64,000 nt of DNA from Phytopythium helicoides (Eukaryota; Oomycota; Peronosporomycetes; Pythiales; Pythiaceae). Below the pieces are notes generated by a model, which worked only from the letters and a program-made list of their open reading frames with translations, had not been told where the DNA came from and searched no databases. Both the position numbers and the translations under genes were made by a program. The stretch spans positions 310,001 through 374,000 of the forward strand of contig JANFNE010000016.1 in NCBI GenBank assembly GCA_024867545.1, read 5' to 3'. Positions 1 through 11,290 of this stretch are shown one piece after another (position 1 is the stretch's first letter; every line of letters begins with the position of its first letter).

Positions 1-3000
1 CTTCATGAGGAACTGAAGCTGCGTCATGTTCGTGGCGGCACGCTTCTTGGCAAACGCCACCGGTGCAAGAGTTTCGGACGGCTGGAACAAGCCTGCCTCG
101 CCAAACCGCGCTTCAAGTGCACGCTTCGCCTCGCTCGCCTTGAAGATCTGCGCAAAGTCCCTGTTCTCCGTATCAACGCCGTCGTCACCATGGGCGTGCT
201 GCTTGTTAACGCCGGCTCCGATGACTTCAAGCATCCACGTAGCCGGGTTGTATCCTTGACGAATCCGTGGCACACCAGGCAGAGCCTCAAAGTAGTCGAC
301 AAGTACCTGACTCTTTTCGCCGAGCTCGCCAAAGTAGACGGCCTCGCCTCCTCGCTGAAGCAGCAACAAGTTGTCGAACAGCGAAAACACGTCGAGAGAT
401 GGCTGGTGGATCGTGCACAAGACTGTCCGACCCGAGTCAGCCACTTTTCGCACACCGTCCATGATGACCTTGGCTGATCGAGCGTCAAGTCCGCTGGTCG
501 GCTCGTCGAGGAAGAGCACGCTCGGACGCGCTGCCAGCTCCACACCGATGGTTAGACGCTTCATCTGCTCCATGTTGCTACCACGAATGATCTGGTCGGC
601 GATCTCGTTCATCGCAAGCAGATCGAGACACTCCTGCACCGATGCGAGCTTGCGTTCGCGGGGTTCATCCGAGCTCTGACGCAAGAAAGCGCTGAAGGTC
701 AACGCCTCCCGGAAGGTCGAGCCTTCCGAGTGGACATCCATCTGCTCGCAGTATCCGGTGCAACGGCGCACCGCGAGGTCGGAAGCTTCGTAGCCGTTCA
801 GAAGAACCGATCCCTTGATGACACCGCCAGTCTTGCGACCTGCAATGACGTCCATGAGCGTCGTCTTGCCGGCGCCAGTTGCTCCCATCAAGGCAGTGAT
901 CGTTCCTGGCATCGCATAGCCCGTGATGCCCTTGAGCAGATCGACGTCGTGCGCACGCTCCTCTCCATCAGCCGGGACGGTGACGGTGTACCACAAGTCC
1001 CGGAAAGCGACAGTCACAGGAGGAACCTGGACGCTTTCGTCAACGATCGGCACAACCACAACGTTGGACGAGGGGTGCTTGGCGTTGTCGGGCGATGAGC
1101 GTGGCGTCGTGGCAAGTGCGTACGTGTCGTCGGAGTTGACGTCTTCGTCTTCTTGATCGCCCGCTACCGCTGCGAGTTGCTGCCTCAGCTCGTGATTGAA
1201 GAGCGAAATGTGCTCGGGGCGTTCGTACCGGTGAAACTCGAGCACAATGTAGGAGAGCACCATGAAGAGCACGTAGCTCGCAACCATGAAGATGACTCCG
1301 TACCAGACCCAGCCCTTGTCGCTCGGTACGTCGAACAAACGTAGAGCGTACTCGCCCATTGTCATTCCGTACGTCGTGCAGTAGTCGACACCTTGGTAGA
1401 TGCATGTGTCGAGCTCGTGATGGCGGTATTGAGAGACGACTGCACTACGCACTGCCCAAGCCACTGGGTCGATCCAGTACAGCCAGATGAGCCAGTCGGG
1501 GAGTTGATCCTTGCTGACGATAAAACCTGCAAAGAGGATGAAGAGCAGCAAGAAGACCATGGCAGCAGGCTTGGCGATATGGAGGTCAGGTGATACAGCC
1601 GCCAGGAAGAAGAATAGCGCGAGGAAGACAAGCACCACAAGCAGCAGCGCCAGCAGGAACACGATGAAAGGACCAACGTCGTGCACGAATCCCGCGAACC
1701 AGTAGACGGCCGAGCCAAAGACGACGGCCTCGAGAAGTGCGAGTGGAATCTGACTCAGGGACGATGCCAGCACGTACGCCGATGTGCGGTAAAAGTTGGC
1801 GCGGCGCTGCTTGTAAAAGACGGCTCGTGAGTTGAAGAAGCTCGTGAGCATCGACGCTTGGCCGAGGCCAAGGAAGAGCACAGAAGCAAAGATGACACCC
1901 ATCGTCACCTGCGTGTTGGCCAAGTCCATCTGGTAGAATAAACTTGAGAACACAAAGCCCATGAGCACAACGAGCAGAGCCCGGCCCTTGAGAAAGGCAG
2001 TGTTGCGGCGAGTGAGCAGCATTTGTCGCTTGATGAGCGTCCATGTGCTCGCCCAGAACCCTTGGTAGAACTCGTGGACGGGGTCCATGAACATGCCGTT
2101 GGTTTCTTTGATGCCGCACGCATCGTCATCGGTGGCGTCAGCGTACGCTTCACGCTCGAGCTCTTGATAAAGCGTCGATCGAGCCCAGCACTCGGCGAAC
2201 TCACCCGCCGACTGTGGGTGGTGGCGCATTCGAGTTTCTTGCTTTTGACCAGCCTCAGAGTTGCCGTTGGAGATAGTGGGAAGAGCTGGAAGCGGGGCTT
2301 CGTACTGTGTCTGTTGTGGCGTGCCGAGATCGCAGAGGAAGTCGGCCACATCACGAGACGGCGGACAGACAAAGCCCAGCGATGCAAAGTAGTTAGCAGC
2401 CTCGCTCGTTGGTCCGTGGTACATGACCTCTCCGGCGTTTAGCACGAGCACATCGTCGAACAGCGCATACACCTCGGGCGATGGCTGCAGGAGCGAAATG
2501 ATGACAGTCTTGTGCAGCTTCTTGGCCAAACTACGCTGCGTGCTGATGATGTCGAACGTCGCGGCACTGTCAAGACCCGTGCTGATCTCGTCCATGAGCG
2601 TCACGTACTTGAGTCCAAACTCCATCTCGCCTGTCGTCAGACGCTTGCGTTCGCCACCGGAAATGCCTCGGATCAGCGCGTTGCCGACCACGGTGTGCTG
2701 GCAATCTTCCAGCCCAAGCTCCTGAATCACGACATCTGTGTAGTGCTTGAAGATGCTGCGCGCAGCTCCAAGTGCAGCAGTGTTCTCCTCCGGGGTGCCT
2801 TTGGATAGCAGCTCCTCGGCTCTCGGTGAGAGTTCGGCGCCGCAGCACTCATGTGCAAATGCAAGTGTCTCCTTGACGGTAAGCGTCGGTAGGTGCACGT
2901 CGTTCTGGGTCACATACGACACAAACTGTGGCAACCGCTTCTTGAGCTGTTCGCGGGGCACGCCGTTGTAGGTCATGTCGCCCTCGACACGAATCTCCTT

Positions 3001-3453
3001 GTCGATCGGGAACCGACCACTGATCAACTTCATGAGAGCTGACTTGCCCGATCCGGACTGGCCGAGCACGAGCGTCAGCGTACCGGGCTTGAAGGTACCT
3101 GTCACGTTGCGTAGAATGTGCTTGCGGACCGAGTGTTTCTTGTTGCGTACGTTCTTGATCTTCTTGAGTACGTGGTTGGGCAGCGTCGGGAGCTCGTCCT
3201 CGTCACGGTCGTGGGCTGTGACAAGGTCGGCAGTGAGCGACACGTGCCGGAACCGTACCGTCATGTGCGGGAATCCACGACCAAGCGCGGACTCGACCTT
3301 GGCTGCAATGTCTTCGTGCAAAGCCTCGGGGCCGAGCGCCATCATGGCTTGACCAGACGCGTAGCTTAGAGCTGCAGGGCTTCGCATGTCTTCTGACTCG
3401 CTGTGCTGTTGGCTGTCGTTGGGCGGGTCTGTTGTAGGACTCGCAGTCGACAT
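1..3453 (-). CDS. PDR-type ABC transporter (ABCG full-size), 3' end outside window
   Basis: Starts at the ATG at 3453-3451 (MSTASPTT), with an in-frame TGA 12 bases upstream. It stays open without an intron for 1151 codons to the window edge. Order of parts: an N-terminal nucleotide-binding domain with Walker A GQSGSGKS (about residue 134) and signature ISGGERKR (about 265); a first block of hydrophobic helices (about 450-735); a second nucleotide-binding domain with Walker A GATGAGKT (about 859), a VELAARPSVLFLDEPTSGLD Walker B stretch, and the start of the linker to the second membrane block. This reverse order (NBD-TMD-NBD-TMD) defines the PDR/ABCG family, which exports lipophilic drugs and sterol-like compounds across the plasma membrane. 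Oomycete members are usually about 1350-1400 residues, so roughly 200-250 residues, the second membrane domain, are missing beyond base 1. The substrate cannot be inferred. Confidence 0.95.
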   Translation of the reverse strand, partial: MSTASPTTDPPNDSQQHSESEDMRSPAALSYASGQAMMALGPEALHEDIAAKVESALGRGFPHMTVRFRHVSLTADLVTAHDRDEDELPTLPNHVLKKIKNVRNKKHSVRKHILRNVTGTFKPGTLTLVLGQSGSGKSALMKLISGRFPIDKEIRVEGDMTYNGVPREQLKKRLPQFVSYVTQNDVHLPTLTVKETLAFAHECCGAELSPRAEELLSKGTPEENTAALGAARSIFKHYTDVVIQELGLEDCQHTVVGNALIRGISGGERKRLTTGEMEFGLKYVTLMDEISTGLDSAATFDIISTQRSLAKKLHKTVIISLLQPSPEVYALFDDVLVLNAGEVMYHGPTSEAANYFASLGFVCPPSRDVADFLCDLGTPQQTQYEAPLPALPTISNGNSEAGQKQETRMRHHPQSAGEFAECWARSTLYQELEREAYADATDDDACGIKETNGMFMDPVHEFYQGFWASTWTLIKRQMLLTRRNTAFLKGRALLVVLMGFVFSSLFYQMDLANTQVTMGVIFASVLFLGLGQASMLTSFFNSRAVFYKQRRANFYRTSAYVLASSLSQIPLALLEAVVFGSAVYWFAGFVHDVGPFIVFLLALLLVVLVFLALFFFLAAVSPDLHIAKPAAMVFLLLFILFAGFIVSKDQLPDWLIWLYWIDPVAWAVRSAVVSQYRHHELDTCIYQGVDYCTTYGMTMGEYALRLFDVPSDKGWVWYGVIFMVASYVLFMVLSYIVLEFHRYERPEHISLFNHELRQQLAAVAGDQEDEDVNSDDTYALATTPRSSPDNAKHPSSNVVVVPIVDESVQVPPVTVAFRDLWYTVTVPADGEERAHDVDLLKGITGYAMPGTITALMGATGAGKTTLMDVIAGRKTGGVIKGSVLLNGYEASDLAVRRCTGYCEQMDVHSEGSTFREALTFSAFLRQSSDEPRERKLASVQECLDLLAMNEIADQIIRGSNMEQMKRLTIGVELAARPSVLFLDEPTSGLDARSAKVIMDGVRKVADSGRTVLCTIHQPSLDVFSLFDNLLLLQRGGEAVYFGELGEKSQVLVDYFEALPGVPRIRQGYNPATWMLEVIGAGVNKQHAHGDDGVDTENRDFAQIFKASEAKRALEARFGEAGLFQPSETLAPVAFAKKRAATNMTQLQFLMK

Positions 3454-5095
3454 GATGTGTTGACGTCAGGCTTCCGGAAGCAGCGTCTGATGTGTAGATT
3501 GATTGACCCTGGGATGTAGTTGGTCTGCTGTGAACTGAGCGAAATGGACAATGCCGTCGGTCAGCCAGCCTGCCGGATCTTGCAAGAGGTGAATGTTTGC
3601 CCTCATGGCGAAGTGCAATGCTTACTCTCGCCGCTCGTCTTTGAGTCCGCGACCGTCCGAGCGATGGCAAATGACGGCGAGATGCGACGCTGATGACAAT
3701 GGCGGTGACAAAGGCTCGAGGGCTGCTGCGATTCGGCCCACTGTGATGTCTCTCCAATCCAACATTGCTCAACTTGTATCGGTGGAACGCGTCGGCGTCA
3801 CGCACCGAGCTGAAGCACCACGTTCGACACATCTTTGAAGCCGCTCGTCTCAAAGCTTCGCGGTCCCACGTCTGACTCGCCAGTCGTTGTGGCACAAGTG
3901 AGCACTCCATCTTGATGCGTGTATGGCAAGCATGAACTTTTGTGATTTGCAGTATCAAAGTTGAACTCCAGTCCGTCAAATCATATCGGCAGCGCGTTTC
4001 TCGCTGCTTGATGTCCCGCACTCGTCATGCCAACGACAACCGATACAGGACACAACAATGGTATTTCCTACCAATTCTCTCCATGGAGTGCCTGGGGCTT
4101 GCCTGGTGGTGTCGCTGGCAAATCGAGCGGTACAATCCGCATCAAGAGCTTTGGCATCAGCTGGCACTTTCATCGAGCCCATCAGCAACGGTGCGTTGTT
4201 TGGCATCGCCGACGTACGTCACGCGGACGCAAAAATCTGGCGCGTGTGAAAGCGGACAGACTATGGTAATCACGTGGCGAGATTGCTCGAGGTGCCACTG
4301 CGACAAGAAGAGGATTGCGGCTCGACGCCAAAGACATCATGCTGACGAGCGTGGGGCAGTGCGAGCGGGTGATCGGTCCAATCTCGCTCGTGACGCGCTA
4401 TGCCTGGATTCAAGCCAGTCCTATAGATGAAGACTGTAACAGGTTGATGTAGGGACTTGGAGCAACTCGCAGTCCTCTTCACCAGGCTCGATAGGAGGTC
4501 TCGAAGTCAACGATGTACAGTCAGCTATTGGATCCGATCGCCTAGCTAGCTCTTTGCAGTACGCAATGAAGTCAACTGTTGAGCAATCGATGGCGAGCTG
4601 AGCACGGACCTCATGCACTTCTGAAGCGCTCATCTCACGGGTTCAATGAGCAACACGCCAAAGAGACGCTTGCTTAAATGTGATCGGCTGCTTGGATCCT
4701 CAAAGCTCGCCCGCTATAAAGCACGCAATCCGACCCGAGGTTCTGTTTGTCTGACACGTGCGTGGCAGCTTGAGTTTGAGTTCAAGCGAGGCAAGACACT
4801 ACTGGGAAACACGACACTGTGTACAATGGATCGTTCGTAGTCGTCCACGGGTAATCGATCGCCGTGATTGCCCATTGCCCAAGCATCCGGCGAATCTCGA
4901 CAAAGGCACGCGGTGGCGACGTACAGTTGCATCAAACGCGATAATCTAGCCGCGAGATTGCTCGACGGCGTTCAATCAATCATTGCACTTGGATTCGGAC
5001 GTAATAGGCGCTCTCGAGAGCCATTTCTCCATGCAGGACCGACTGGCTCGCAAGTGTCGGCACACGTACCATATAAAAGACGACAAACGAGGACG
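3454..5095. other. Intergenic spacer, no gene recognised
   Basis: About 1.6 kb between the ABC transporter start and the 3' end of the FYVE-PH gene. It holds only short open frames with mixed codon use. One stretch near 4058-4250 reads somewhat protein-like on both strands but shows no motif, no supported start and no splice partner. It presumably contains the ABC transporter promoter. No tRNA or repeat was seen. Confidence 0.5.
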
Positions 5096-6062
5096 CTAGA
5101 CCGCTGCCGCTGGCGCAGTCACGTTGTACTTGGCTCGCAGCGACTCGCGCAGCTCGGCGCGCTTGCGCATGCGGGTCTCGTGGAACGAGGCCTTGCGCTC
5201 CTCCATTCGCTGCAGGTTCTCCGACATGCGGCGGACCTCCTCGTTCTCGCGCTCCAGCTGCTTGGCTCGCTTCTCGCGCTCGGCCGCAAGCATCGACTCG
5301 CGCACGGCCCGCGCACCGCGGATTGCAGCCACCCACTGGTCTCGCTTGAGCGCCGAGGTGGCGTCAAAGCGGTGCTCCTGGTCCCCGACGACGATGATGA
5401 GTCCCAGGTCCGAGTTGTCCTTGTCCGGCGCGACGTTGCGCACGTCCGTGATGGCGTCGAGCGCGATGGCTTCGACATCTCCTTGGTACTGGCGCTTGTC
5501 GACGTCGATCTTCTGGTACTGGAAAATGTTCTTGGCGCGCACGAACTTGAAGTGCACGACGCGCTTGCGCAGCAGCCCGTACTTGCTAAAGAGCTCTCCG
5601 ACCTCGAGCAGCGGCAGGTACGTCTCGTAAAAGTCGTTCTCAGGTGCGCGCGTCGGCCAGGCAGGCGCTGCACAGCCGCACGGGTTCGAGCAGCCCGAGC
5701 TTGACGACGCGCTCGTAGCTGGCGGCGCAGCTGCCGCAGAACACCAGTCCGCAGCCGCGGCAGTGGTGTTTCCTCGTCAGCAGGTCGAACTGCACGTTGC
5801 AGAGCGCGCAGGCCTCCACCAGCGCGTCCTTGACCCACCGCGGCGGCGCCTGGTAGCCCGCGAGCGCCACGGGCTCGTCTCCATCCGCGTCCTCGTGGTG
5901 CTCGACGCTCTTGCGCCGCAGGTAGCTGAGTCCGCGGCCCGAGACGGACGACGACGATCGCTGCGTTAGGAAGCGCCGATCCTCGCCCGTCGTGGGCTCC
6001 ATGGGCGCCTGGAAGCAGCAGCCGAGCATGGCGCACAGCCCCGAGGCCACGCGCTGCGCCAT
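5096..6062 (-). CDS. FYVE zinc finger - PH-like domain protein (one frame break)
   Basis: ATG at 6062 (MAQRVASG). The first 140 codons contain a FYVE-type finger: CALC (CxxC) pair, the basic RKHHCRGCG core, then CGSC and CSAC pairs, matching the PI3P-binding zinc finger of endosomal proteins. The finger is followed by ART and an in-frame TGA at about 5640. Dropping one base there (ACC-TGA-GAA read as ACT-GAG-AAC) continues into a 180-codon frame that looks like a PH/PH-like fold (HFKFVRAKNIFQYQK...DQWVAAIRGARAVRE) and ends in a basic coiled coil before TAG at 5096. With one base removed, the span is exactly 322 codons. It probably acts on endosomal membranes. The frame break is either an assembly overcall in CC, a pseudogene lesion, or +1 frameshifting at a UGA. 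Confidence 0.8.
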
Positions 6063-6374
6063 GGCGAGCGAGGGAGTTGGCTTGTTGGTACTGGTAGACA
6101 GAAGCCGGAGGGGAAGAGCGCCAACCAGGTGGCGGTGTGGCAGAGGCCGCTGCAGGCTGCAGATGGCGGCGATGGAGTGGCCACGACACTTGGATCTTCC
6201 GAGTGCTCGATCGCCAGGGCTTCTATACTATGAGCGAGATCCTCGGAACATGCGCGGAAGCGGATTTCGAGTCATGCGTCACAGAAGTGAGAACGTCTCA
6301 TGCGATTCTCGACTATTAGCTATGGCTACACAACTTCAACATGGCTCCGTGCAGTGCAGTGCAGTGCACACATC
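6063..6374. other. Intergenic spacer with FYVE-PH gene 5' flank
   Basis: About 310 bp between the start of the FYVE-PH gene and the stop of the PH-lipase gene, both on the minus strand. Nothing beyond a short CAGTG-rich stretch (about 6353-6367) is visible. It should hold the FYVE-PH promoter and the lipase terminator region. Confidence 0.4.
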
Positions 6375-8491
6375 TCACAGCACGAACGTGTCGATGGCGT
6401 GGTGCACGACGTCGAGGCCCGAGTCCAGCGGCTTGGACGGGTTTGCTCGCTTGCCGATAATCTTCTCGTGCGCCAAGATGTTGCCGAAGATGGTCTCCAG
6501 CCGCCGCCAGCCGACGCTCTGGATTGACAGCAGCATGCCGCGCAGCACGTCCTGCTCCGGATCGGACGTGAACGCCTCCCAGACCTGGTCGACGACCACA
6601 TCACCTGAGCTAAACGGCTCTGGCCGAATCTCATCAGGATTGCTGCTAATGCTGGCAGAGCTGGAAGGCGGGGACGTTGGATGTGACGACGCGTCGGTGT
6701 GTCGGCGGTGGCGGGATGGCCAATGCCTCTTCGGAGGAGAGGATGCAATCGACGTCGGCACGGAGGACGACTTACCGTGAGCCTCTATCGAGTGAGGCTC
6801 ATCCTTAATGTCGCCAGTGGAACGAGTCGAGCTCGGGGGCGACGCGTTGGTCGGAGACTGAATCATCGACATTGCGTACTTGAAAGTGAGCTCTCTTAAG
6901 GTCCGTCGGGAGCGTGTCGCGCTTGAATGCTGCGTTGTGAATCGACGCGAGCGTAATGTGGCGATACAGAGGGGACGTCACAATGCGCTGGGTGTCGACG
7001 CGATACGGGTTGTACGCACGGATGGCAGCGCCAGAGTACGGCACCTGGAAGTCGAAGAAGATGTTGGCGTACAGCGTACGGACCTTGAACATCTGCAGCG
7101 CTTGCATGAACTGTCCGCGAGTCATACAGCTCAACAGTGGTGGTGGCGTTCGCTTGACTACACTCTCAGACGGAATTGGTCCGTTCGAGATAGCAGTCTC
7201 GCAGTCCACACCGAGACAGCAGTTACTAATTGCAACGAACCACTTCCAGTCATGAAGAAGCGACAGCTCCGGAATCCGAAGCGTATAGGTGCTCTCTTCG
7301 CCGTCGCAGCAAATGCGGATGTCAAAATTACGACCATGGCTCATTGCTGGGCTTCGGTTGGTATCTGCCGCACGTCCGAAGCTAAGCATTGTGGAAAAAC
7401 TTCCTCCTCGCGACCGGCGACGTCCTGACGGCTGATGTTCTCCAGGCAAACACACCTTGACATGAGCTCGCGCAAGGTCAATGCTGTAGACAACCTGATT
7501 GTTTTCTTCACCCTCTTCACTTTCCTTGTACATACGTAGCTGTTTGCCTTCTAGCTTGCAGAAAAGCGGCTTGAACTGAAGCTTCTCGCTGTGTTGGGCC
7601 GCCTCCTTTGACACGAGCAGTGTTCCGCTCATGTCAGTCCATGCAGGGTGAAATTCTGTGTCTGGATATCTATCTGCGGGCTCGCTCAGCTGTAATGAGA
7701 GCTCTGTAGGCGTGTCCACGAGATGCAGCTGTTGTCCCGTTCTTCATGTTGTCGATGCGAACGTTAGCACCTCACCACAATCGTTCAGATCGAAACCAAG
7801 CACCTCTTTACCTGCTCAGAACCTTGACAGAGAGCGTATTCCAGAGAAAGTTGAACGAGCCACGCCTCGGTCGCCGAATACCGAGGTGCGGTGTGGCGAG
7901 CGTCACGAAGTTCTGCGAGACAAAAGCACCAACCACGACAATCAGCACCGCAACTCAACAAGCGCCGATCCACACTGACGTACCACCGGCTCGACCTTGT
8001 CAAAGAAGCCTAGCGAGAAGAGCAGTCCGATGCAGTACCTCCCGTAGAGCCCTCCGAGCGAGTGTCCGATGAACGAGAACTTTCGCAGCTGGGGCATGTC
8101 GCGGGCGATCTCGAGCACCTCGTCCGCGAGCCGCTCGCCGCCCTGGTCCACGCCGTCGTACGTCTGGAAGAACGTCTCGGCGTTGCGCTTCCCGCAATAG
8201 ACGAAGACCCCGTGGCCCCCAAGGTGCTGCGCCAGGCGCTGCTCGAACTGCTCAAAGTCGTACTCGCTGCCGTGCAGCCCGTGCTGCAGCACCACCAGGT
8301 GCGTCGCCTGCTGCCGCTCGGTCCTTGCTCGACTGATGAGCGGACGCGTCGCTGGCGGGCGACGGCGCCTCGCTGGACGAGTGCGGCGCCATCGAAGCGG
8401 AGACGGCCGGGGAATTGATGGGCGACTTGTCAAATTGCTGACTGGGCCATTTTGGGGAAGGCGGGCGACTCTGGCACAATCTCTGCGACAT
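6375..8491 (-). CDS. DUF676/ROG1-type serine esterase (lipase) with an inserted PH domain
   Basis: Three exons: 8491-7984, 7912-7812 and 7741-6375. Both introns have good signals (gtacgt...cag, gtaaag...aag) and phases agree. After a Ser/Pro-rich start comes the alpha/beta-hydrolase core: HLVVLQHGLHG, the nucleophile elbow FIGHSLGG, NFVTLATPHLG and LSRTGQQL, all hallmarks of the DUF676 lipase family. The core is then interrupted (about residues 238-365) by a PH-like domain (SGTLLVSK...FCKLEGKQLRMY...WKWFVAISN). The hydrolase resumes with RTLYANIFFDFQVPY, where Asp fits the catalytic acid, and ends with GWRRLETIFGNILAH and VVHHAID, which carry candidate catalytic His residues. Two single surplus bases are needed, near 8326 (AAGG) and near 6893 (CTTAAG). 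Removing both gives exactly 658 codons. The family cleaves acyl lipids; the PH domain would target it to phosphoinositide membranes. Confidence 0.85.
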
Positions 8492-8735
8492 GCGATGGAT
8501 GGAGGTGTGCTACGATGACTCTGTGCTCGCTGGAAATCGTGATGGATGGATACTCCTTGACGTGATTGCGCTCGTCAAGCGGAGCGTCATGAGGCGGAAA
8601 TCGTGGTGGGAGGGATTCTCGCTGACGTGGAGAGCGTCAACAATGGCCAACACTACATCGACAAGCAAGTATCCACACTGCATTGGTGACTAGCTTTGCT
8701 TCTAAACTATGCAGCGAACCTGTGGATCGAGCTGC
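8492..8735. promoter_or_regulatory. 5' flank of the PH-lipase gene
   Basis: About 240 bp between the lipase start and the OXA1 stop. Both genes are on the minus strand, so the lipase promoter must lie here or inside the OXA1 3' end. No clear oomycete initiator was found. Confidence 0.35.
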
Positions 8736-10183
8736 TTACTTCTTGGCGGCGGCGTCTTGCTCTTCTGCGACAGCGGTCTCGTTGTCGACGGGGGATGCTG
8801 CTGGCGGTGCAGGAGCCACAATGCGAGGCTTGAGTCCAATGCGCTTCCGGAACGCGTTGTTGCTCATGGCGATGGTTTGAGCCATCGACGCCCACGACGC
8901 TCCGAGCCAGTAGAAAAAGATGCCCTGAGGAATCGTGGACACCACGGGCAGAGCGAGCAGTGTCAGGTACTGACCGCCCTGCAGTAGCGTCGTCCAGAAA
9001 CCGCTCTTGTTGCGCACGGACAGCTCGAGATTGAGGTATGTCGAACCCATCGCGAGCGCAGGCAGCACAAAAGTCGCGTCCGTCTCCATCAGGTTCTGCC
9101 AAAACAGGAAACCGCCGACGTCCATGCCCGCAAAGTTGCCGGAGCGGATCATGTCGCGCGCGCTGTAGCCGACAATGGCGAACATGGGGATGTATGCGAG
9201 CGATCCCAAGACAGTCTGCACAGGTCGCGTGTTGTACTTCTTCATCACAGCCTAAACGAGTTTGGGGAAAAGACAGCGACACCATTCCGACCGAAAAGGT
9301 GAGTTGCCACCTCGAAATGAGACGAGAAAACAGCAATCCGACCTTCATGCCCTTGCGACCGAGCAGGATAGCCTGCAAGTGAGCCGTCCGATCATTTGGT
9401 GGCTGAAAGAAACAAATATACGTCGCTTAGTGCACGCTACTCAACGTGCGAAGCGATACCAGAAAGAACTCGTACCAAGAACGTTCGCGCATACTTGAAC
9501 GCCGAGTAGAGCTTCGCAAAGTCTGGACGAGCTTGCACAAGTCTGCATATGGGACACGCACATCAGCACAGACCCTAGTTGCAGCAGGTTCCTTGCCATC
9601 CCATAGCGTCACACCTCTGCGTCGCTCGGATCTGGTACACGTAAAACGGGAACAGCGCCGCTCGCAGCCCGACACCCGACGCCTACCACCACAGAGAGAG
9701 AAAAAAAATCTCAGCTCTTCAGCACTCCCATATCCCCATCCTTCCTCAAGACTAGAGCTCCATACCATCAGCGTGGCCCACCACGGCAGCCCCGTGGTCT
9801 CGTGCACAGTCTCCAGCACCGCCTGCACGCCCTGCACGACGGCCCACGTGTCGGTCTTCTCCGCCGAGCCCACGACCGCCACCGCGGCCTCTACACCACC
9901 AAACCCAGCCCCATTAGCCCCCAACCCGCCCACTAATCGCCACTTCCAGGCCAAAACGCACCCGCGAGGCCCTCGACACCGCCGTCGAGCTGCGCAACGC
10001 CGGCGCCGCGTCGTTCGACGTCGAAAACTGCCGCCGGTCGAGCGGGAGCGCCGCGAGAATCGGCGAGCGCATCGACAGCTGAGACGAGGCGCAGCGCCGA
10101 GCGAGCGCGGGGCTCGTGCAGCTCCAGGGAGCGCGCGAGGCCGCGCGCCGCGCCGCCGCCATGGCCGCCAGGTGCCGGCTCAT
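8736..10183 (-). CDS. OXA1: Mitochondrial inner-membrane insertase, OXA1/YidC family
   Basis: Six exons with consistent phases and canonical GT-AG ends: 10183-9962, 9888-9766, 9682-9615, 9542-9476, 9402-9343, 9251-8736; introns are 72-91 bp. They total 352 codons with no frame break. Exon 1 encodes an Arg/Ala/Ser-rich, acid-poor mitochondrial presequence (MSRHLAAMAAARRAASRAP). The mature part has family landmarks: TGLPWWATLM followed by an amphipathic-hydrophobic first helix (LRAALFPFYVYQ), the charged matrix loop (FAKLYSAFKYAR), QTVLGSLAYIPMFAIVGYS, a helix rich in small residues, and FFYWLGASWASMAQTIAM near the end. YidC/Oxa1 proteins insert mitochondrially made and some imported proteins into the inner membrane. 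The C-terminal tail is short and Ala-rich, with two terminal lysines. The related COX18 is an alternative, but the length and tail favour OXA1. Confidence 0.93.
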
Positions 10184-10307
10184 GTCTTTGTGTGGTGTTG
10201 GGCGGCGGTGATGGCCACTTTCGCGAGGTAGTGACGGGTACGTGGCGTTGAACACAACTTCAACGTCGTGATCCTTTCCTGCTGCTATTCCTGTCTGGCG
10301 CTTTGCA
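10184..10307. promoter_or_regulatory. Bidirectional promoter between OXA1 and a coiled-coil gene
   Basis: Only 124 bp separate the divergent ATGs of OXA1 (minus) and the next gene (plus). Both promoters must share this stretch. No TATA box or canonical oomycete initiator is obvious. Confidence 0.5.
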
Positions 10308-11231
10308 ATGGGATTCGACTGGGACTCGCTCGTTGACCGGGTTACGATGGATAACAAGAGCGACAATGAGCTGGAGCCTGCTGCGGAGAGCGAGCTTGGT
10401 GAAACGCAACACGAAGAGGGCGAACCAGCGACTGAGGTCGGGGAAGAAGCCCCAGAGGAGGCTGGCGCACTCGATGAAGAAGACGCGTGGATTGCCGAAG
10501 AGATTGAGCGTCAGGAACGGCAACTACTAGAGGATGAGCAAGGCGGAGACGCAACGGAGCGGTACACCCCGCGTTTTATGGACACGGGGGAGATTCGAGC
10601 CTTGGAATCGGCGCTGAGGCGGAAAGAAGTACAGCTACACAGAGAAGGACGCATGCGGGAGTACCCACCTCAGCGACCATTGGTCGCGTCAGAGTCGACT
10701 GGTCTTTCGCGTCGCCAATCTCTTCACTATGGGAGTGGCGCAATAGCACAGAGTCATCTGCAGACCCCGCGATTCCAGATATGGTCAACAAGTGACAGCA
10801 CGAACAACGGGTCGCAAACAGCAAGATCCGAACCGTCGAGGCCAGGTAAACCGCCTTCTCCTCGGTCACAACCTACTCCATCAGCACAAAAGCGTGTGGA
10901 GCTTACCCAAGCGTTGCGGGTTGAAATGACGCAAGTTCGAGGTGAGTTGTGCTTGGTCTGAAACAAGTGAGTTCCTACTTATTGTAGCAATACATGAACA
11001 GAGCTCGAGCAGCGATACGCAGACATGAAGCGCGTACTTTTGGATGTATGAGTGCCTCGTGTCTATGAGCTGGGTCGTCGATGAAAATACTAACGCACTA
11101 CTCTTTAGCACCTGGAGATGATCTGCACAAGCAAGCTCAACGATCGGGTCGGGAGCCCCGAAACCTTTGAGCAGCTAACGGAACTCATGGAGTTTGCACA
11201 CCAGTGCGCAACAAGCAAGATGACTATTTGA
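10308..11231 (+). CDS. Unrecognised acidic, coiled-coil protein
   Basis: Exons 10308-10941, 11002-11045 and 11109-11231, with clean GT-AG introns of 60 and 63 bp and matching phases. The product is about 266 residues. It starts MGFDWDSL. The N-terminal half is Glu-rich (several runs of EE) and likely helical; the middle is Ser/Pro/Arg-rich and disordered; the last exons encode a short coiled coil (LTQALRVEMTQVRELEQRYADMKRVLL). No catalytic motif or known domain is visible. A further intron (gtgcgc at about 11206, acceptor at about 11269) would give an alternative end at 11349, overlapping the Rab gene on the other strand. The simpler stop at 11229-11231 is preferred. It shares a 124-bp promoter with OXA1. 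Confidence 0.65.
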
Positions 11232-11290
11232 ATACGAGGTGCTCTCGTCATGTTCATTCCCATCCAGGGTTAGCGGACTTAAGCACCTGG

